Shown: positions 20,769 through 30,110 of the stretch, in pieces
How the letters are laid out: every line of letters starts with the position of its first letter
How positions within the stretch are numbered: the first letter of the stretch is position 1
NCBI RefSeq assembly: GCF_004152845.1
Contig: NZ_SEON01000003.1
Location: forward strand, 1 to 64,000
DNA from: Sphingobium fuliginis
Lineage (GTDB): Bacteria > Pseudomonadota > Alphaproteobacteria > Sphingomonadales > Sphingomonadaceae
Direction: 5' to 3'
Length of the DNA stretch: 64,000 nucleotides
Notes under the pieces: model-generated
What the model saw: the letters and a program-made list of their open reading frames with translations, nothing else
Databases searched by the model: none
Told to the model about the DNA's origin: nothing
Made by a program: the position numbers and the translations under genes

Positions 20769-22931
20769 GTGGGCTTGACCCCGGAACAGATCGCCCGCCT
20801 GCTGGAGGGGCGGGAGGACGATCCGTTCGCGACGCTTGGCGTCCATCCGGCGGAAAAGGGCTTCACCGCCTGCGTCTTCCTGCCCGATGCGGTGAGGGTC
20901 GATGCCTATAGGCTGGACGGCAAGGCCGCAGGCGCGCTGGACCGGGTCCATCCGGCAGGGCTGTTCTTCGGCAAGGTTGCCCTGCGCAAGCGCCAGCCCC
21001 TGCGCTATCGGGCGACCTATGCCGATGGCGGCGAATATACGCTGATCGATCCCTACAGCTTCGGCCCGGTGCTGGGGCCGATGGACGATTATTATTTTGC
21101 CGAAGGGTCTCATGCCCGGCTGTTCGACAAGATGGGCGCGCACCTCATCACCCATGAAGGGGTGGGGGGCACGCATTTCGCGGTCTGGGCGCCCAATGCG
21201 CAGCGGGTGTCGGTGGTGGGCGACTTCAACCGCTGGGACGGACGCCGGGCGCCGATGCGGCGGCGGCAGGATGCGGGAATATGGGAAATCTTCCTGCCCG
21301 AAGTGGGGGTGGGCAGCGCCTATAAATATGAGATTGTCGGGCCTGACGGGACGGTCCTGCCGCTGAAGGCCGATCCCTTCGCCTTCCGCTCCGAACTGCG
21401 GCCCGCCACGGCCTCCATCGTGGCGGCGGTGCCCGACCATGACTGGGGCGATGAGCGCCACCGCGACTATTGGCAAAGGGCCGATCCGCGCCGCGAACCC
21501 ATTTCCGTCTATGAGGTGCACGCCGGTTCATGGCAGCGCGACGATGATGGAAATTTCCTGAGTTGGGATGACCTTGCCCACCGGCTGATCCCCTATGTGG
21601 TCGGCATGGGCTTCACCCATATCGAATTCCTGCCGATCAGCGAATTTCCCTATGATCCTAGCTGGGGCTATCAGACCACGGGCCTTTACGCGCCGACCGC
21701 GCGCTTTGGCGATCCGGAAGGCTTTGCCCGCTTCGTCGACGGCGCGCACCGGGCGGGAGTGGGCGTGATCCTCGACTGGGTGCCCGCCCATTTCCCGACC
21801 GACGCCCACGGGCTGGCCCATTTCGACGGCACCGCCCTTTATGAACATGCCGATCCGCGCAAGGGCTTCCATCCCGACTGGAACACGGCGATCTACAATT
21901 TCGGCCGGCGGGAGGTGGCGCAATATCTGGTCAACAACGCCCTCTTCTGGGCGGAGCGCTACCATGTCGACGGGCTTCGCGTCGATGCCGTCGCCTCGAT
22001 GCTCTACCTCGATTACAGCCGCAAGGAAGGGGAGTGGATTCCCAACAGCCAGGGCGGGCGGGAAAATGTGGAGGCGGTCGATTTCCTGCGGCAGATGAAC
22101 AAGGCGCTCTACGGCACCCATGCCGGCGTCATGACCATTGCCGAGGAGTCGACGAGCTGGCCGAAAGTGTCCCACCCCGTCCATGAAGGGGGCCTGGGCT
22201 TCGGTTTCAAATGGAATATGGGCTTCATGCACGACACGCTGCGTTATCTGGCGCGCGATCCGGTGCACCGCGCCCATCATCATGACGACATCACCTTCGG
22301 CCTGCTCTACGCCTTTACGGAGAATTTCGTGCTGGCGCTCAGCCATGACGAGGTGGTGCATGGCAAGGCGTCCCTGCTGCACAAGATGCCGGGCGACGAC
22401 TGGCAGAAATTCGCGACCCTGCGCGCCTATTACGCCATGATGTGGGGCTATCCGGGCAAGAAGCTGCTGTTCATGGGGCAGGAATTCGCGCAGCGGGCCG
22501 AATGGAGCGAGGCGCGGGCGCTCGACAGGCACCTGCTCGATCACGCGCCGCATCGGGGCGTGCAGTTGCTGGTGAGCGACCTCAACCGCCTCTATCGTTC
22601 TCGCCCGGCGCTGCATGCCCGCGATTGCGAGCCGGAGGGTTTCGAATGGGTGCTGGTCGACGCGGCGGCGGATTCGGTCTTCGCCTGGGTCCGTCGCGCG
22701 CCCGGCGTATCGCCCATCGTCGTCATCAGCCATTTCACGCCGACCTTGCGCCACGGCTACAGGATGCGCCTGCCCTCCGGCGGCCGCTGGCGCGAGATCA
22801 TCAACAGCGATGCGGCGGATTATGGCGGCAGCGGCGCGGGAAATATGGGAATTGTCGTCGCGGATGAGGAAGGATGGGCCAATGTCACCATTCCGCCGCT
22901 TGGAACGTTGATGCTGGAACTGGACTATTGA
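20769..22931 (+). CDS. glgB: 1,4-alpha-glucan branching enzyme
   Basis: A 720-residue GH13 enzyme that makes the alpha-1,6 branches of glycogen. It has an N-terminal carbohydrate-binding module ([25 protein letters not shown]) and a catalytic barrel with nucleophile D406 ([10 protein letters not shown]) and acid/base E459 (TIAEESTSW), then a C-terminal beta domain. It starts with GTG, 18 bases after glgP. Confidence 0.95.
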   Translation: MGLTPEQIARLLEGREDDPFATLGVHPAEKGFTACVFLPDAVRVDAYRLDGKAAGALDRVHPAGLFFGKVALRKRQPLRYRATYADGGEYTLIDPYSFGPVLGPMDDYYFAEGSHARLFDKMGAHLITHEGVGGTHFAVWAPNAQRVSVVGDFNRWDGRRAPMRRRQDAGIWEIFLPEVGVGSAYKYEIVGPDGTVLPLKADPFAFRSELRPATASIVAAVPDHDWGDERHRDYWQRADPRREPISVYEVHAGSWQRDDDGNFLSWDDLAHRLIPYVVGMGFTHIEFLPISEFPYDPSWGYQTTGLYAPTARFGDPEGFARFVDGAHRAGVGVILDWVPAHFPTDAHGLAHFDGTALYEHADPRKGFHPDWNTAIYNFGRREVAQYLVNNALFWAERYHVDGLRVDAVASMLYLDYSRKEGEWIPNSQGGRENVEAVDFLRQMNKALYGTHAGVMTIAEESTSWPKVSHPVHEGGLGFGFKWNMGFMHDTLRYLARDPVHRAHHHDDITFGLLYAFTENFVLALSHDEVVHGKASLLHKMPGDDWQKFATLRAYYAMMWGYPGKKLLFMGQEFAQRAEWSEARALDRHLLDHAPHRGVQLLVSDLNRLYRSRPALHARDCEPEGFEWVLVDAAADSVFAWVRRAPGVSPIVVISHFTPTLRHGYRMRLPSGGRWREIINSDAADYGGSGAGNMGIVVADEEGWANVTIPPLGTLMLELDY

Positions 22932-22981
22932 AACCGACGGGCGGAAACCGAGCGCTCGCGAGCATGAAGGAGAAGAGGGCG

Positions 22982-24241
22982 ATGCAGCCAAGACACCAGC
23001 CGATCGCCCGTGACGCCATGGCCTATGTTCTGGCCGGCGGCAGGGGCAGTCGCCTGGCCGAGTTGACCGACCGGCGCGCCAAGCCCGCGGTGCATTTCGG
23101 GGGCAAGGCGCGGATCATCGACTTCGCCCTTTCCAACGCGCTCAACAGCGGCATCAGGCGCATCGGCGTCGCGACGCAATATAAGGCGCATTCGCTGATC
23201 CGGCATCTGCAGCGCGGCTGGAACTTCTTCCGGACGGAGCGTAACGAGAGCTTCGACATCCTGCCCGCCAGCCAGCGCGTGTCGGAAAGCCAATGGTATG
23301 AGGGCACGGCCGATGCGGTGTTCCAGAATATCGACATCATCGAAAGCTATGCGCCGGAATATATGGTCATCCTGGCGGGCGACCATGTGTACAAGATGGA
23401 CTATGAGCTGATGCTCCAGCAGCATGTCGACAGCGGCGCGGACGTCACCGTCGGCTGCATGGAGGTGCCGGTGAAGGAAGCCAGCGGCTTCGGCGTCATG
23501 CATGTGGACGAGCAGGACGTGATCACCGCCTTTGTCGAGAAGCCGAAGAACCCGCCGCACATTCCCGGCAGCCCGGGCATGGCGCTGGCGTCCATGGGCA
23601 TCTATGTCTTCCGCACCGCCCTTTTGATCGAGGAACTGCGGCGCGATGCGGACGATCCGGACAGCAAGCGCGATTTCGGGGGCGACATCATCCCGCACAT
23701 CGTCAAGCATGGCAAAGCCGTCGCTCACCGCTTCTCCAGCAGTTGCGTCCGCGCAGAGAGCGAACCTGTGCCCTATTGGCGCGACGTCGGCACCATCGAC
23801 GCCTATTGGCAGGCCAATATCGACCTGACCGACGTGGTGCCCTCGCTCGACCTCTACGACCGGAGCTGGCCGCTCTGGACCTATTCCGAAGTCACCCCGC
23901 CGGCGAAATTCGTGCACAATGAGGAGGGACGGCGCGGTTCCGCCACATCCTCCCTGATCGCGGGCGGGTGCATCGTGTCGGGATCGTCGCTCCACCGCAG
24001 CCTGTTGTTCACCGGGGTGCGCACGCACAGCTTCTCGTCCGTGACGGAAAGCGTCATCATGCCCGACTGCGTGATCGGGCGCGGTGCGCGGCTGCACAAA
24101 TGCGTGCTGGATTCAGGCGTGATCATCCCGCCCGGCCTGATCGTCGGAGAACATCCGGAGCATGACGCGCAGCGTTTCCGACGGACCGAAAGCGGCGTGA
24201 CGCTGATCACCCAATATATGATCGAGCGGCTGGCGGACTGA
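22982..24241 (+). CDS. glgC: Glucose-1-phosphate adenylyltransferase
   Basis: A 419-residue enzyme forming ADP-glucose from ATP and glucose-1-phosphate, the committed step of glycogen synthesis. The nucleotide-binding segment [12 protein letters not shown] and the fructose-1,6-bisphosphate/glucose-phosphate regions [15 protein letters not shown] and [10 protein letters not shown] are intact, with a C-terminal left-handed helix domain. The start at 22982 follows GGAGAAGAGGG; an ATG at 22964 is possible. Confidence 0.95.
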   Translation: MQPRHQPIARDAMAYVLAGGRGSRLAELTDRRAKPAVHFGGKARIIDFALSNALNSGIRRIGVATQYKAHSLIRHLQRGWNFFRTERNESFDILPASQRVSESQWYEGTADAVFQNIDIIESYAPEYMVILAGDHVYKMDYELMLQQHVDSGADVTVGCMEVPVKEASGFGVMHVDEQDVITAFVEKPKNPPHIPGSPGMALASMGIYVFRTALLIEELRRDADDPDSKRDFGGDIIPHIVKHGKAVAHRFSSSCVRAESEPVPYWRDVGTIDAYWQANIDLTDVVPSLDLYDRSWPLWTYSEVTPPAKFVHNEEGRRGSATSSLIAGGCIVSGSSLHRSLLFTGVRTHSFSSVTESVIMPDCVIGRGARLHKCVLDSGVIIPPGLIVGEHPEHDAQRFRRTESGVTLITQYMIERLAD

Positions 24242-24256
24242 AACTTGGGCGGGGGA

Positions 24257-25705
24257 ATGGCGATGCGGGTGCTTTCGGTCACGTCCGAAATCTATCCGCT
24301 GGTGAAGACCGGGGGGCTGGCCGATGTGGCGGGTGCCTTGCCGGGCGCGCTGGCGGGGCATGGCATTGGGGTCAGGACGCTGGTGCCGGGCTATCCGGCG
24401 GTTCTTTCGCGCCTGGGCAAGGCGAAGCTGCTGCGCCGTTATGACGCGCTGTTCGGCGCGCCGGCGGCGGTGCTGGCGGCGAAGCTGGGCGACCTCGACC
24501 TGCTGGTGCTGGATGCCCCGGACTTCTTCGCGCGGGAAGGCGGCCCCTATGGCGATGCGGGCGGCGGCGAATGGCCCGATAACTGGAAACGCTTCGCCGC
24601 CCTGTCGCGTGCCGGGGCGGACATGGCGGCCGAAGGGGTGAAGGGCTGGCGGCCCGACCTGGTCCATGCGCATGACTGGCAGGCGGCGATGACCGCCGCC
24701 TATATGCGCTTCGGGCCGGCTCACGCCGTGCCCAGGGTGGTGACGATCCACAACCTTGCCTTCCAGGGACGTTTCGGCGCGGATGTCTTTCCCCAGCTCG
24801 GCCTGCCGCCCGAAGCCTGGGGCGTGGACGGGGTCGAATATTATGGCGGCACGGGCTATCTGAAGGCAGGGCTTGTCTCGGCCGATGCCATCACCACCGT
24901 CAGCCCCACCTATGCCGACGAAATCCGCTCCCCGATGCATGGCATGGGGCTGGACGGCCTGATCAACGGCCGGTCCGACAGGCTGCACGGCATATTGAAC
25001 GGCGTCGATACCGCCATATGGGACCCCGCCGCCGATCCCCTGATCGCCAAACCCTTCAGCGCGCGGGCGCTGGGCGGGCGCGGCGCCAGCCGCCGCGTCC
25101 TCGAAACGCAGTTCGGCCTCGACCGCGACGACGCGCCGATCTTCATCATCGTCAGCCGCCTCACCTGGCAGAAGGGCATGGACATGGTGATGGACGCCAT
25201 CGACCATCTGGTGGGGCTGGGCGGCAAGCTTGCCCTTCTGGGGTCGGGCGACCATCCGCTGGAGGGCGCGTTCCTGGCGGCGGCGGACCGGCATCGCGGG
25301 CGGGTGGGCGCTCGGATCGGCTATGACGAGCCGCTGTCGCACCTGATGCAGGCGGGGGCCGACGCCATATTGATCCCTTCCCGCTTCGAACCTTGCGGCC
25401 TGACCCAGCTTTACGGCCTTCGCTATGGCTGCGTGCCGGTGGTGGCGCGGGTCGGCGGGCTGGCGGACACGGTGATCGACGCCAATGAGGCTGCCGTCGG
25501 CGCGGGCGTGGCGACCGGCATCGTCTTCCCGCCGTCCGATCCGCTGGCGCTGCATGGAGCGATTGCGCGCACCATCCGGCTTCATGCGCATCGGCCGACA
25601 TGGCAGGCGATGCAGCGCGCCGGCATGCGCGCCGATTTCTCCTGGACCCACAGCGCGGCGCGCTATGCGGAACTGTTCCGCGCACTGGTCCGGACCACCG
25701 CATGA
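24257..25705 (+). CDS. glgA: Glycogen synthase (ADP-glucose)
   Basis: A 482-residue GT5 glycosyltransferase extending alpha-1,4 chains from ADP-glucose. It begins MRVLSVTSEIYPLVKTGGLADVAGALP with the ADP-binding KTGGL (K17) and has the C-terminal EPCGLTQLYGLRYG active-site loop. I use the ATG at 24257; an ATG at 24263 is equally plausible, and both follow a GGGCGGGGG run. Its stop overlaps the glgX start. Confidence 0.94.
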   Translation: MAMRVLSVTSEIYPLVKTGGLADVAGALPGALAGHGIGVRTLVPGYPAVLSRLGKAKLLRRYDALFGAPAAVLAAKLGDLDLLVLDAPDFFAREGGPYGDAGGGEWPDNWKRFAALSRAGADMAAEGVKGWRPDLVHAHDWQAAMTAAYMRFGPAHAVPRVVTIHNLAFQGRFGADVFPQLGLPPEAWGVDGVEYYGGTGYLKAGLVSADAITTVSPTYADEIRSPMHGMGLDGLINGRSDRLHGILNGVDTAIWDPAADPLIAKPFSARALGGRGASRRVLETQFGLDRDDAPIFIIVSRLTWQKGMDMVMDAIDHLVGLGGKLALLGSGDHPLEGAFLAAADRHRGRVGARIGYDEPLSHLMQAGADAILIPSRFEPCGLTQLYGLRYGCVPVVARVGGLADTVIDANEAAVGAGVATGIVFPPSDPLALHGAIARTIRLHAHRPTWQAMQRAGMRADFSWTHSAARYAELFRALVRTTA

Positions 25706-27570
25706 GCCCGCAGCCGCTGGGTCCGGGCATGCACGGCCGCGGAACCCGTTTCCGGGTCCATGCGCCCGACGCGGACCGGCTCTGGCTGTGCCTGTTCGAT
25801 GCCCGGGATCGCGAAACGCGCCTGACCATGGCAAGGGAGGGCGAGGACATCTGGTCCGTCAATGCGCCCGGCGTGGGGGAGGGCGCCCGCTATGGCCTGC
25901 GCGCCGACGGTCCCTTTGATCCGGATGCGGGGCTGTGGTTCGATCCGGACAAGCTGCTGCTCGATCCCTATGCGCCTGCCATCGACCGGCCGTTCGCCTA
26001 TGATCCGATGCTGGCCGCACCGCGCGGCAAAGGCAGCGACACGGCAGGCTTGATGCCCAAGGGGGTGGTGTCCGCGCCGTTTCCCTTGGTGCCCCCGGAA
26101 CCGCCGATCTTCCGGTCCGGCGGGCTGATCTATGAGGTGCAGGTCCGCGGCTTCACCATGCTGCATCCCGACATTCCGGAGGCGCAGCGCGGCACCATCG
26201 CGGCCCTTGGGCACCCCGCCGTGATCGAACATCTGCGCCGCCTGCACGTCTCCGCCATCGAACTGATGCCGATCAACGCCTGGATCGACGAACGGCATCT
26301 GGCGCCGCTGGGACTGCGCAATGCCTGGGGTTATAATCCGGTCAGCTATTTCGCGCTCGATCCCCGGCTGGCGCCGGGCGGCATGGCGGAACTGCGTGGC
26401 GCGGTGGATGCGCTGCATGCGGCCGGGATCGGCGTGATCCTCGACATGGTCTATAATCATGACGGGGAAAGCGACCGCGAGGGCCCGACCCTGTCGCTCC
26501 GCGGCCTGGATGCGCGCAGCTATTTCCGGCATGAACCCGATGGCCGCCTGATCAACGATACGGGCACGGGCAACAGCATCGACTGCAACCATCCCGTCGC
26601 GCAGCGGCTGATCCTGGCGTCGCTGCGCCATTTCGTCGGCTTAGCGGGAGTCGACGGCTTCCGCTTCGACCTCGCTCCCGCGCTGGGGCGCCTGCCGACG
26701 GGTTTCGACAGCGAGGCGCCATTGCTGAGGGCCATGCGCGACGATCCGCTGCTGTCCGACCGCATCCTGATCGCGGAACCGTGGGACATCGGCCCCGGCG
26801 GTTATCAGCTCGGCCGTTTCGGGGCGCGCTGGCTGGAATGGAACGACCGCTATCGCGACGATATGCGCCGCTTCTGGCGCGGGGATCGCGGTATGACCGG
26901 CGCGCTCGCGACCCGCATCGCGGGATCGTCCGACATTTTCCATGCCGATCCGGCAACGCGCACCGTCAATTTTCTGGCCGCCCATGACGGCTTCACGCTG
27001 GCGGATGTGACCGCCTATGACCATCGCCACAACGAAGCCAATGGCGAGCAGAACCGCGACGGCCATGGCGAAAATTTCAGCTGGAACAACGGCATCGAGG
27101 GCGCGACCGCCGATCAGGCCATTCGGGCAGCGCGGCGGCGCGACATCAAGGCGCTGCTCGGCACGCTATTCTGTTCGCGCGGCGCGATCATGCTCACCGC
27201 AGGCGACGAGTTCGGCCGGACGCAGCAGGGCAACAACAACGCCTATGCGCAGGATAATGCAATCGGCTGGGTCGACTGGCAGGGCCGCGACCGGGACATA
27301 GAGGCGCATGCGTTCGCGCTTGCCGACATGCGGGCGTCGACGCCGGACTTCAGCGACGCGGGCTGGCTCTCGGAAACGGATGTCGAGTGGCTCGACGAGC
27401 GGGGACAGCCGATGACCGTCGCGCAATGGGAAGATCCGGATCGCCGCTGCCTGGCCATGCGCTTCCGGCGATCGGGCTTCACCGTCTTCATCAATGGCGG
27501 CGACTGGCCGCATGACTTCGGCGGGGTGCACATTCCCGCCCGAACGGTCCTACCCATCCCGGCTGAATAG
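25702..27570 (+). CDS. glgX: Glycogen debranching enzyme
   Basis: A 622-residue GH13 isoamylase-type enzyme that hydrolyses the limit branches left by GlgP. It has an N-terminal CBM48-like domain, GYNPVSYFAL, nucleophile D323 (GFRFDLAP) and acid/base E359 (LIAEPWDIGPGGYQLG). It is slightly short of the roughly 650-700 residues typical of GlgX, with the loss at the C-terminus. The start overlaps glgA (ATGA). Its last 21 bases overlap the convergent thiolase gene. Confidence 0.94.
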   Translation: MSPQPLGPGMHGRGTRFRVHAPDADRLWLCLFDARDRETRLTMAREGEDIWSVNAPGVGEGARYGLRADGPFDPDAGLWFDPDKLLLDPYAPAIDRPFAYDPMLAAPRGKGSDTAGLMPKGVVSAPFPLVPPEPPIFRSGGLIYEVQVRGFTMLHPDIPEAQRGTIAALGHPAVIEHLRRLHVSAIELMPINAWIDERHLAPLGLRNAWGYNPVSYFALDPRLAPGGMAELRGAVDALHAAGIGVILDMVYNHDGESDREGPTLSLRGLDARSYFRHEPDGRLINDTGTGNSIDCNHPVAQRLILASLRHFVGLAGVDGFRFDLAPALGRLPTGFDSEAPLLRAMRDDPLLSDRILIAEPWDIGPGGYQLGRFGARWLEWNDRYRDDMRRFWRGDRGMTGALATRIAGSSDIFHADPATRTVNFLAAHDGFTLADVTAYDHRHNEANGEQNRDGHGENFSWNNGIEGATADQAIRAARRRDIKALLGTLFCSRGAIMLTAGDEFGRTQQGNNNAYAQDNAIGWVDWQGRDRDIEAHAFALADMRASTPDFSDAGWLSETDVEWLDERGQPMTVAQWEDPDRRCLAMRFRRSGFTVFINGGDWPHDFGGVHIPARTVLPIPAE

Positions 27571-28737
27571 GAAGGCGGTCGATTTGGCGAGGCCGTTGGA
27601 GATCGTCGCCAACGCCCGCGAGGCCCCCGGCACCTGCCGCTCGCCCGCACGGTCCGTGACCTGCGCGACCGCCTCGGCAAGCTGGGTCATGCCGTGCAGC
27701 CGCCCTTCGCCCAGCGCTCCGCCGCCCGTATTGATCGGCAGGCGCCCGTCCGGATCGCCATGCCCCTCGCGCAGGAAGGCCAGTCCTTCGCCGTCGCGGC
27801 AGAAGCCCATGCCCTCCAGCCAGGTCAGCACCAGCACGCTGAAACCGTCATAAAGCTGCGCATTGTCCACATCCGCCGGGGACAGGCCGGTCGCCTCCCA
27901 CAGCCGGCGCGCCACATCCTTCGCGCCGTCCCACATATCCTCAAGGTTCATCGGCGTGCCTCCCGCGCCCTGATGGGCGGAGGCCGCGAAGCCGGTGAGC
28001 AAGGCAGGCGGCCGGCGCAAATGCCGCGCCCGTTGGGTGGAGGTCAGGATCATCGCGCAGCAGCCATCGACCGGAATGTCGCAATCGAGGATGGATATGG
28101 GATCGGCGATCATCCGGGCGGCGAGATAATCCTCCATCGTGATCGTCTTGCCTCGCCAATAGGCATTGGGGTTGCGTTGCGCATTGGCGCGGTTCCGGGC
28201 GATATAAGGCGCGAAATCCGCCCGGTCATAACCATGAAGCGCAAAATAGCGGCGCAGCGCCACGGCGGCCCAGGCCGGCGGCATGCTGAAGCCATAGGGC
28301 GCCAGATACTGGTCGCCTCCCACCGCATGGGCCGATTCGAAATTCACATAGCGCCCGTCGGGCACATGCAGCGCGCGATAGACCAGCACATGGTCGCAAA
28401 GCCCGCCTGATATGGCGAGCGCGCCGTCGATGACGCTCTGCGTCACCATGCCGTTGGTGGAGCCGATCCACCGGATGGCCGGAGCGACCCCCAGCAATCC
28501 CGCCAGATACCAGGGCGTCACGACGTCGATCCCTTCGTCCACGCCCTTGCGCCCGCCATAGCGCGGCATGGCGGGGGATGTGGCGATGCCGTCCAGATCG
28601 CCGCGCCGCAATCCGGCATCGGCCAGCGCGGCGTCGCACGCCTCCAGCGTCAGCGCGGCCAGGCTCCGGTCCGACCGGCGTTCCAGCCTGCTATAGCCCA
28701 GCCCGGCGACGGCCACCTCGTCCCGATGGTCCCACAT
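27550..28737 (-). CDS. Lipid-transfer (Ltp/SCP-x) thiolase-like protein lacking the catalytic cysteine; probable acyl-CoA aldolase
   Basis: This 395-residue protein has the thiolase fold (AVAGLGYSRLERRSDRS...TLEACDAALADAG). Where thiolases carry the nucleophilic cysteine it reads GSTNGMVTQ, and the GHP motif near the C-terminus is replaced by NTGGGALGEGRLHG. Cysteine-less Ltp proteins such as Ltp2 cleave beta-hydroxyacyl-CoA side chains by retro-aldol reaction with a DUF35 partner. The next gene upstream encodes exactly such a DUF35 protein. Last gene of a three-gene minus operon; its end overlaps glgX by 21 bases. Substrate unknown. Confidence 0.8.
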   Translation of the reverse strand: MWDHRDEVAVAGLGYSRLERRSDRSLAALTLEACDAALADAGLRRGDLDGIATSPAMPRYGGRKGVDEGIDVVTPWYLAGLLGVAPAIRWIGSTNGMVTQSVIDGALAISGGLCDHVLVYRALHVPDGRYVNFESAHAVGGDQYLAPYGFSMPPAWAAVALRRYFALHGYDRADFAPYIARNRANAQRNPNAYWRGKTITMEDYLAARMIADPISILDCDIPVDGCCAMILTSTQRARHLRRPPALLTGFAASAHQGAGGTPMNLEDMWDGAKDVARRLWEATGLSPADVDNAQLYDGFSVLVLTWLEGMGFCRDGEGLAFLREGHGDPDGRLPINTGGGALGEGRLHGMTQLAEAVAQVTDRAGERQVPGASRALATISNGLAKSTAFLFSRDG

Positions 28738-28739
28738 GG

Positions 28740-29174
28740 TCAGCGCGCCGGGCCGAACTGCACCAGCGTGCAGTCCTTGGTCACATCCTCGAACCGCGCT
28801 TCGAGGGGGAGGCCGATGCGCAGCGCATCGGCGGCGATGTCCACAAGGTTGCCGCTCATCAACAGGCGCGCCTGCTCCTCCAGTTCGACCACCGCCAGGA
28901 TGACGGGCAGCCGGTCGCGAAAGCCGGGCGAGGGCGGGTCGTGCAGCACGGTCCAGCTATGCAGCGTCGCGCGTCCCGATAGCGGCGTGAAGCCCAAACC
29001 GGCGCCGCCGCAGTTCCGGCAGGCGACCTCCGGCGGATAGGCCATCCAGCCGCAGGCGTCGCATTTCTGCATATGCAGCTCGTGCCGCCGCGCCGCAGCC
29101 CAGAAGGGTTCCGAAAGCGGATCGGGAAGGGGAAGCGGCCGTTGCGGGCAGGCGGCTTGCGGCATCGGTTTCAT
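28740..29174 (-). CDS. DUF35 zinc-ribbon/OB-fold acyl-CoA-binding protein
   Basis: A 144-residue protein with an N-terminal helix, a rubredoxin-like zinc ribbon (KCDACG and CRNCGG) and an OB fold (GRATLHSWTVLHDPP). DUF35 proteins partner Ltp-type thiolases and, as in ChsH2, activate them for aldol cleavage of acyl-CoAs. It sits two bases from the Ltp-type gene, and its start overlaps the enoyl-CoA hydratase stop (ATGA at 29171). The start at 29174 is set by this overlap and by the family length. Confidence 0.85.
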   Translation of the reverse strand: MKPMPQAACPQRPLPLPDPLSEPFWAAARRHELHMQKCDACGWMAYPPEVACRNCGGAGLGFTPLSGRATLHSWTVLHDPPSPGFRDRLPVILAVVELEEQARLLMSGNLVDIAADALRIGLPLEARFEDVTKDCTLVQFGPAR

Positions 29175-29941
29175 GAGCCCCCGAAATGCGGCGGCCGTTT
29201 CTCCCGCGCAGCCGCCAAGCCTTCCCAATGGTCCTGCGTCGTCGCCATCAGCGGCTGCATGGCGAATTCCAGTTCCAGATATTGATCCAGCGACAGGCCC
29301 GGCGCGGCCTCGAACTGCCGCTTCGCCATGCCGATCGCCAGCGTAGGCCCCTCGGCCAGGGATGCCCCCAGTTCCAGCGCACGCGCCATCAGCGCTTCGC
29401 TTTCCACCAGTTCCAGCACCAGCCCCAGCCGCAAAGCCTCCTGCGCGTCGACCATGCGGGCGGAATAGACGATTTCCTTGGCGCGCATCGGCCCGACCAA
29501 CCGGCTGAGCTGCCACACGGCGCCTGCGTCCGGCACATATCCGATCCGCGCAAAGCTCTGGCAGAAGCGCGCTTGCGGCGTGGCGATGACGATGTCGCAG
29601 GCCAGCGCCAGGCTCCAGCCGGCGCCTACGCAGGCGCCGTCCACCGCCGCGATCACCGGCTTGCGGATGCCGGCGACCGCCTTCACCATCCGGTGCAGCC
29701 AGCGCATCCGGCGCAGGAAGGCGGCCGTGCCCTGATGGCCCATGTCGCCGGTATCCGCGCCGGAGCAATATTGCCCGTTCGCGCCCGTCAGGATGACGGC
29801 GCGGACATCCTCATCCTCCGCCAGATCGTCGAAGGCGCGCCAGATTTCCTCCCGCATGGCCATGGTGAAGGCGTTCGCCCGTCCGGGCTGATCGAGCGTC
29901 ACGATGCCGACGCGGCCCTGGCTTGCGATCCGGACGGTCAT
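29171..29941 (-). CDS. Enoyl-CoA hydratase/isomerase, PaaG-like
   Basis: A 256-residue crotonase-fold protein. The oxyanion-hole segments GANGQYCSGAD and ACVGAGWSLALACD are present, but both glutamates of classical hydratases are missing (WSL in place of CEL; FARIGYVPDAG in place of PEI...). An aspartate in VPDAG matches PaaG-type isomerases, so double-bond isomerisation fits better than hydration. The start at 29941 follows the family N-terminus MTVRIAS. First gene of the minus operon with DUF35 and the Ltp-type thiolase. Confidence 0.82.
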   Translation of the reverse strand: MTVRIASQGRVGIVTLDQPGRANAFTMAMREEIWRAFDDLAEDEDVRAVILTGANGQYCSGADTGDMGHQGTAAFLRRMRWLHRMVKAVAGIRKPVIAAVDGACVGAGWSLALACDIVIATPQARFCQSFARIGYVPDAGAVWQLSRLVGPMRAKEIVYSARMVDAQEALRLGLVLELVESEALMARALELGASLAEGPTLAIGMAKRQFEAAPGLSLDQYLELEFAMQPLMATTQDHWEGLAAAREKRPPHFGGS

Positions 29942-29991
29942 GACGGGGCGCTGCGGCGCACGTCCTTCTCCTAAATATGATCTTTGGTGCA

Positions 29992-30021
29992 ATATTAAAT
30001 GGGGAAATTCCGTCCTGTCAA
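29992..30021 (-). promoter_or_regulatory. Sigma-70-type promoter of the hydratase-DUF35-thiolase operon
   Basis: On the minus strand TTGACA (30016-30021) and TAATAT (29992-29997) are separated by 18 bases, a near-consensus pair about 50 bases before the first gene. An operator half-site, TTGCACCAAAG, begins at the -10 box (29983-29993), so a repressor there would block the polymerase. Confidence 0.6.
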
Positions 30022-30049
30022 TCGCTGAGTCGCGTTGACAACGGCACAA

Positions 30050-30069
30050 TATTGCACGATGGTGCAATA
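30050..30069. promoter_or_regulatory. Operator palindrome, site B
   Basis: TATTGCAC-GATG-GTGCAATA is a perfect palindrome with 8-bp arms, lying between the divergent hydratase and PQQ-dehydrogenase genes. Its core, TTGCAC-N4-GTGCAA, recurs with small changes at 32256-32271, 33061-33076 and 34630-34653. It is the best candidate for the binding sequence of the TetR regulator at 32327-33058. Confidence 0.65.
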
Positions 30070-30110
30070 AAAGGCGGCATTTGGGCGCCCCGACGGAGGA
30101 TGGGAGATCG

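Noticed and set aside
27550-28737. Ordinary acetyl-CoA acetyltransferase
   Set aside because: The nucleophilic cysteine and GHP histidine are absent, so the standard thiolase name would mislead.
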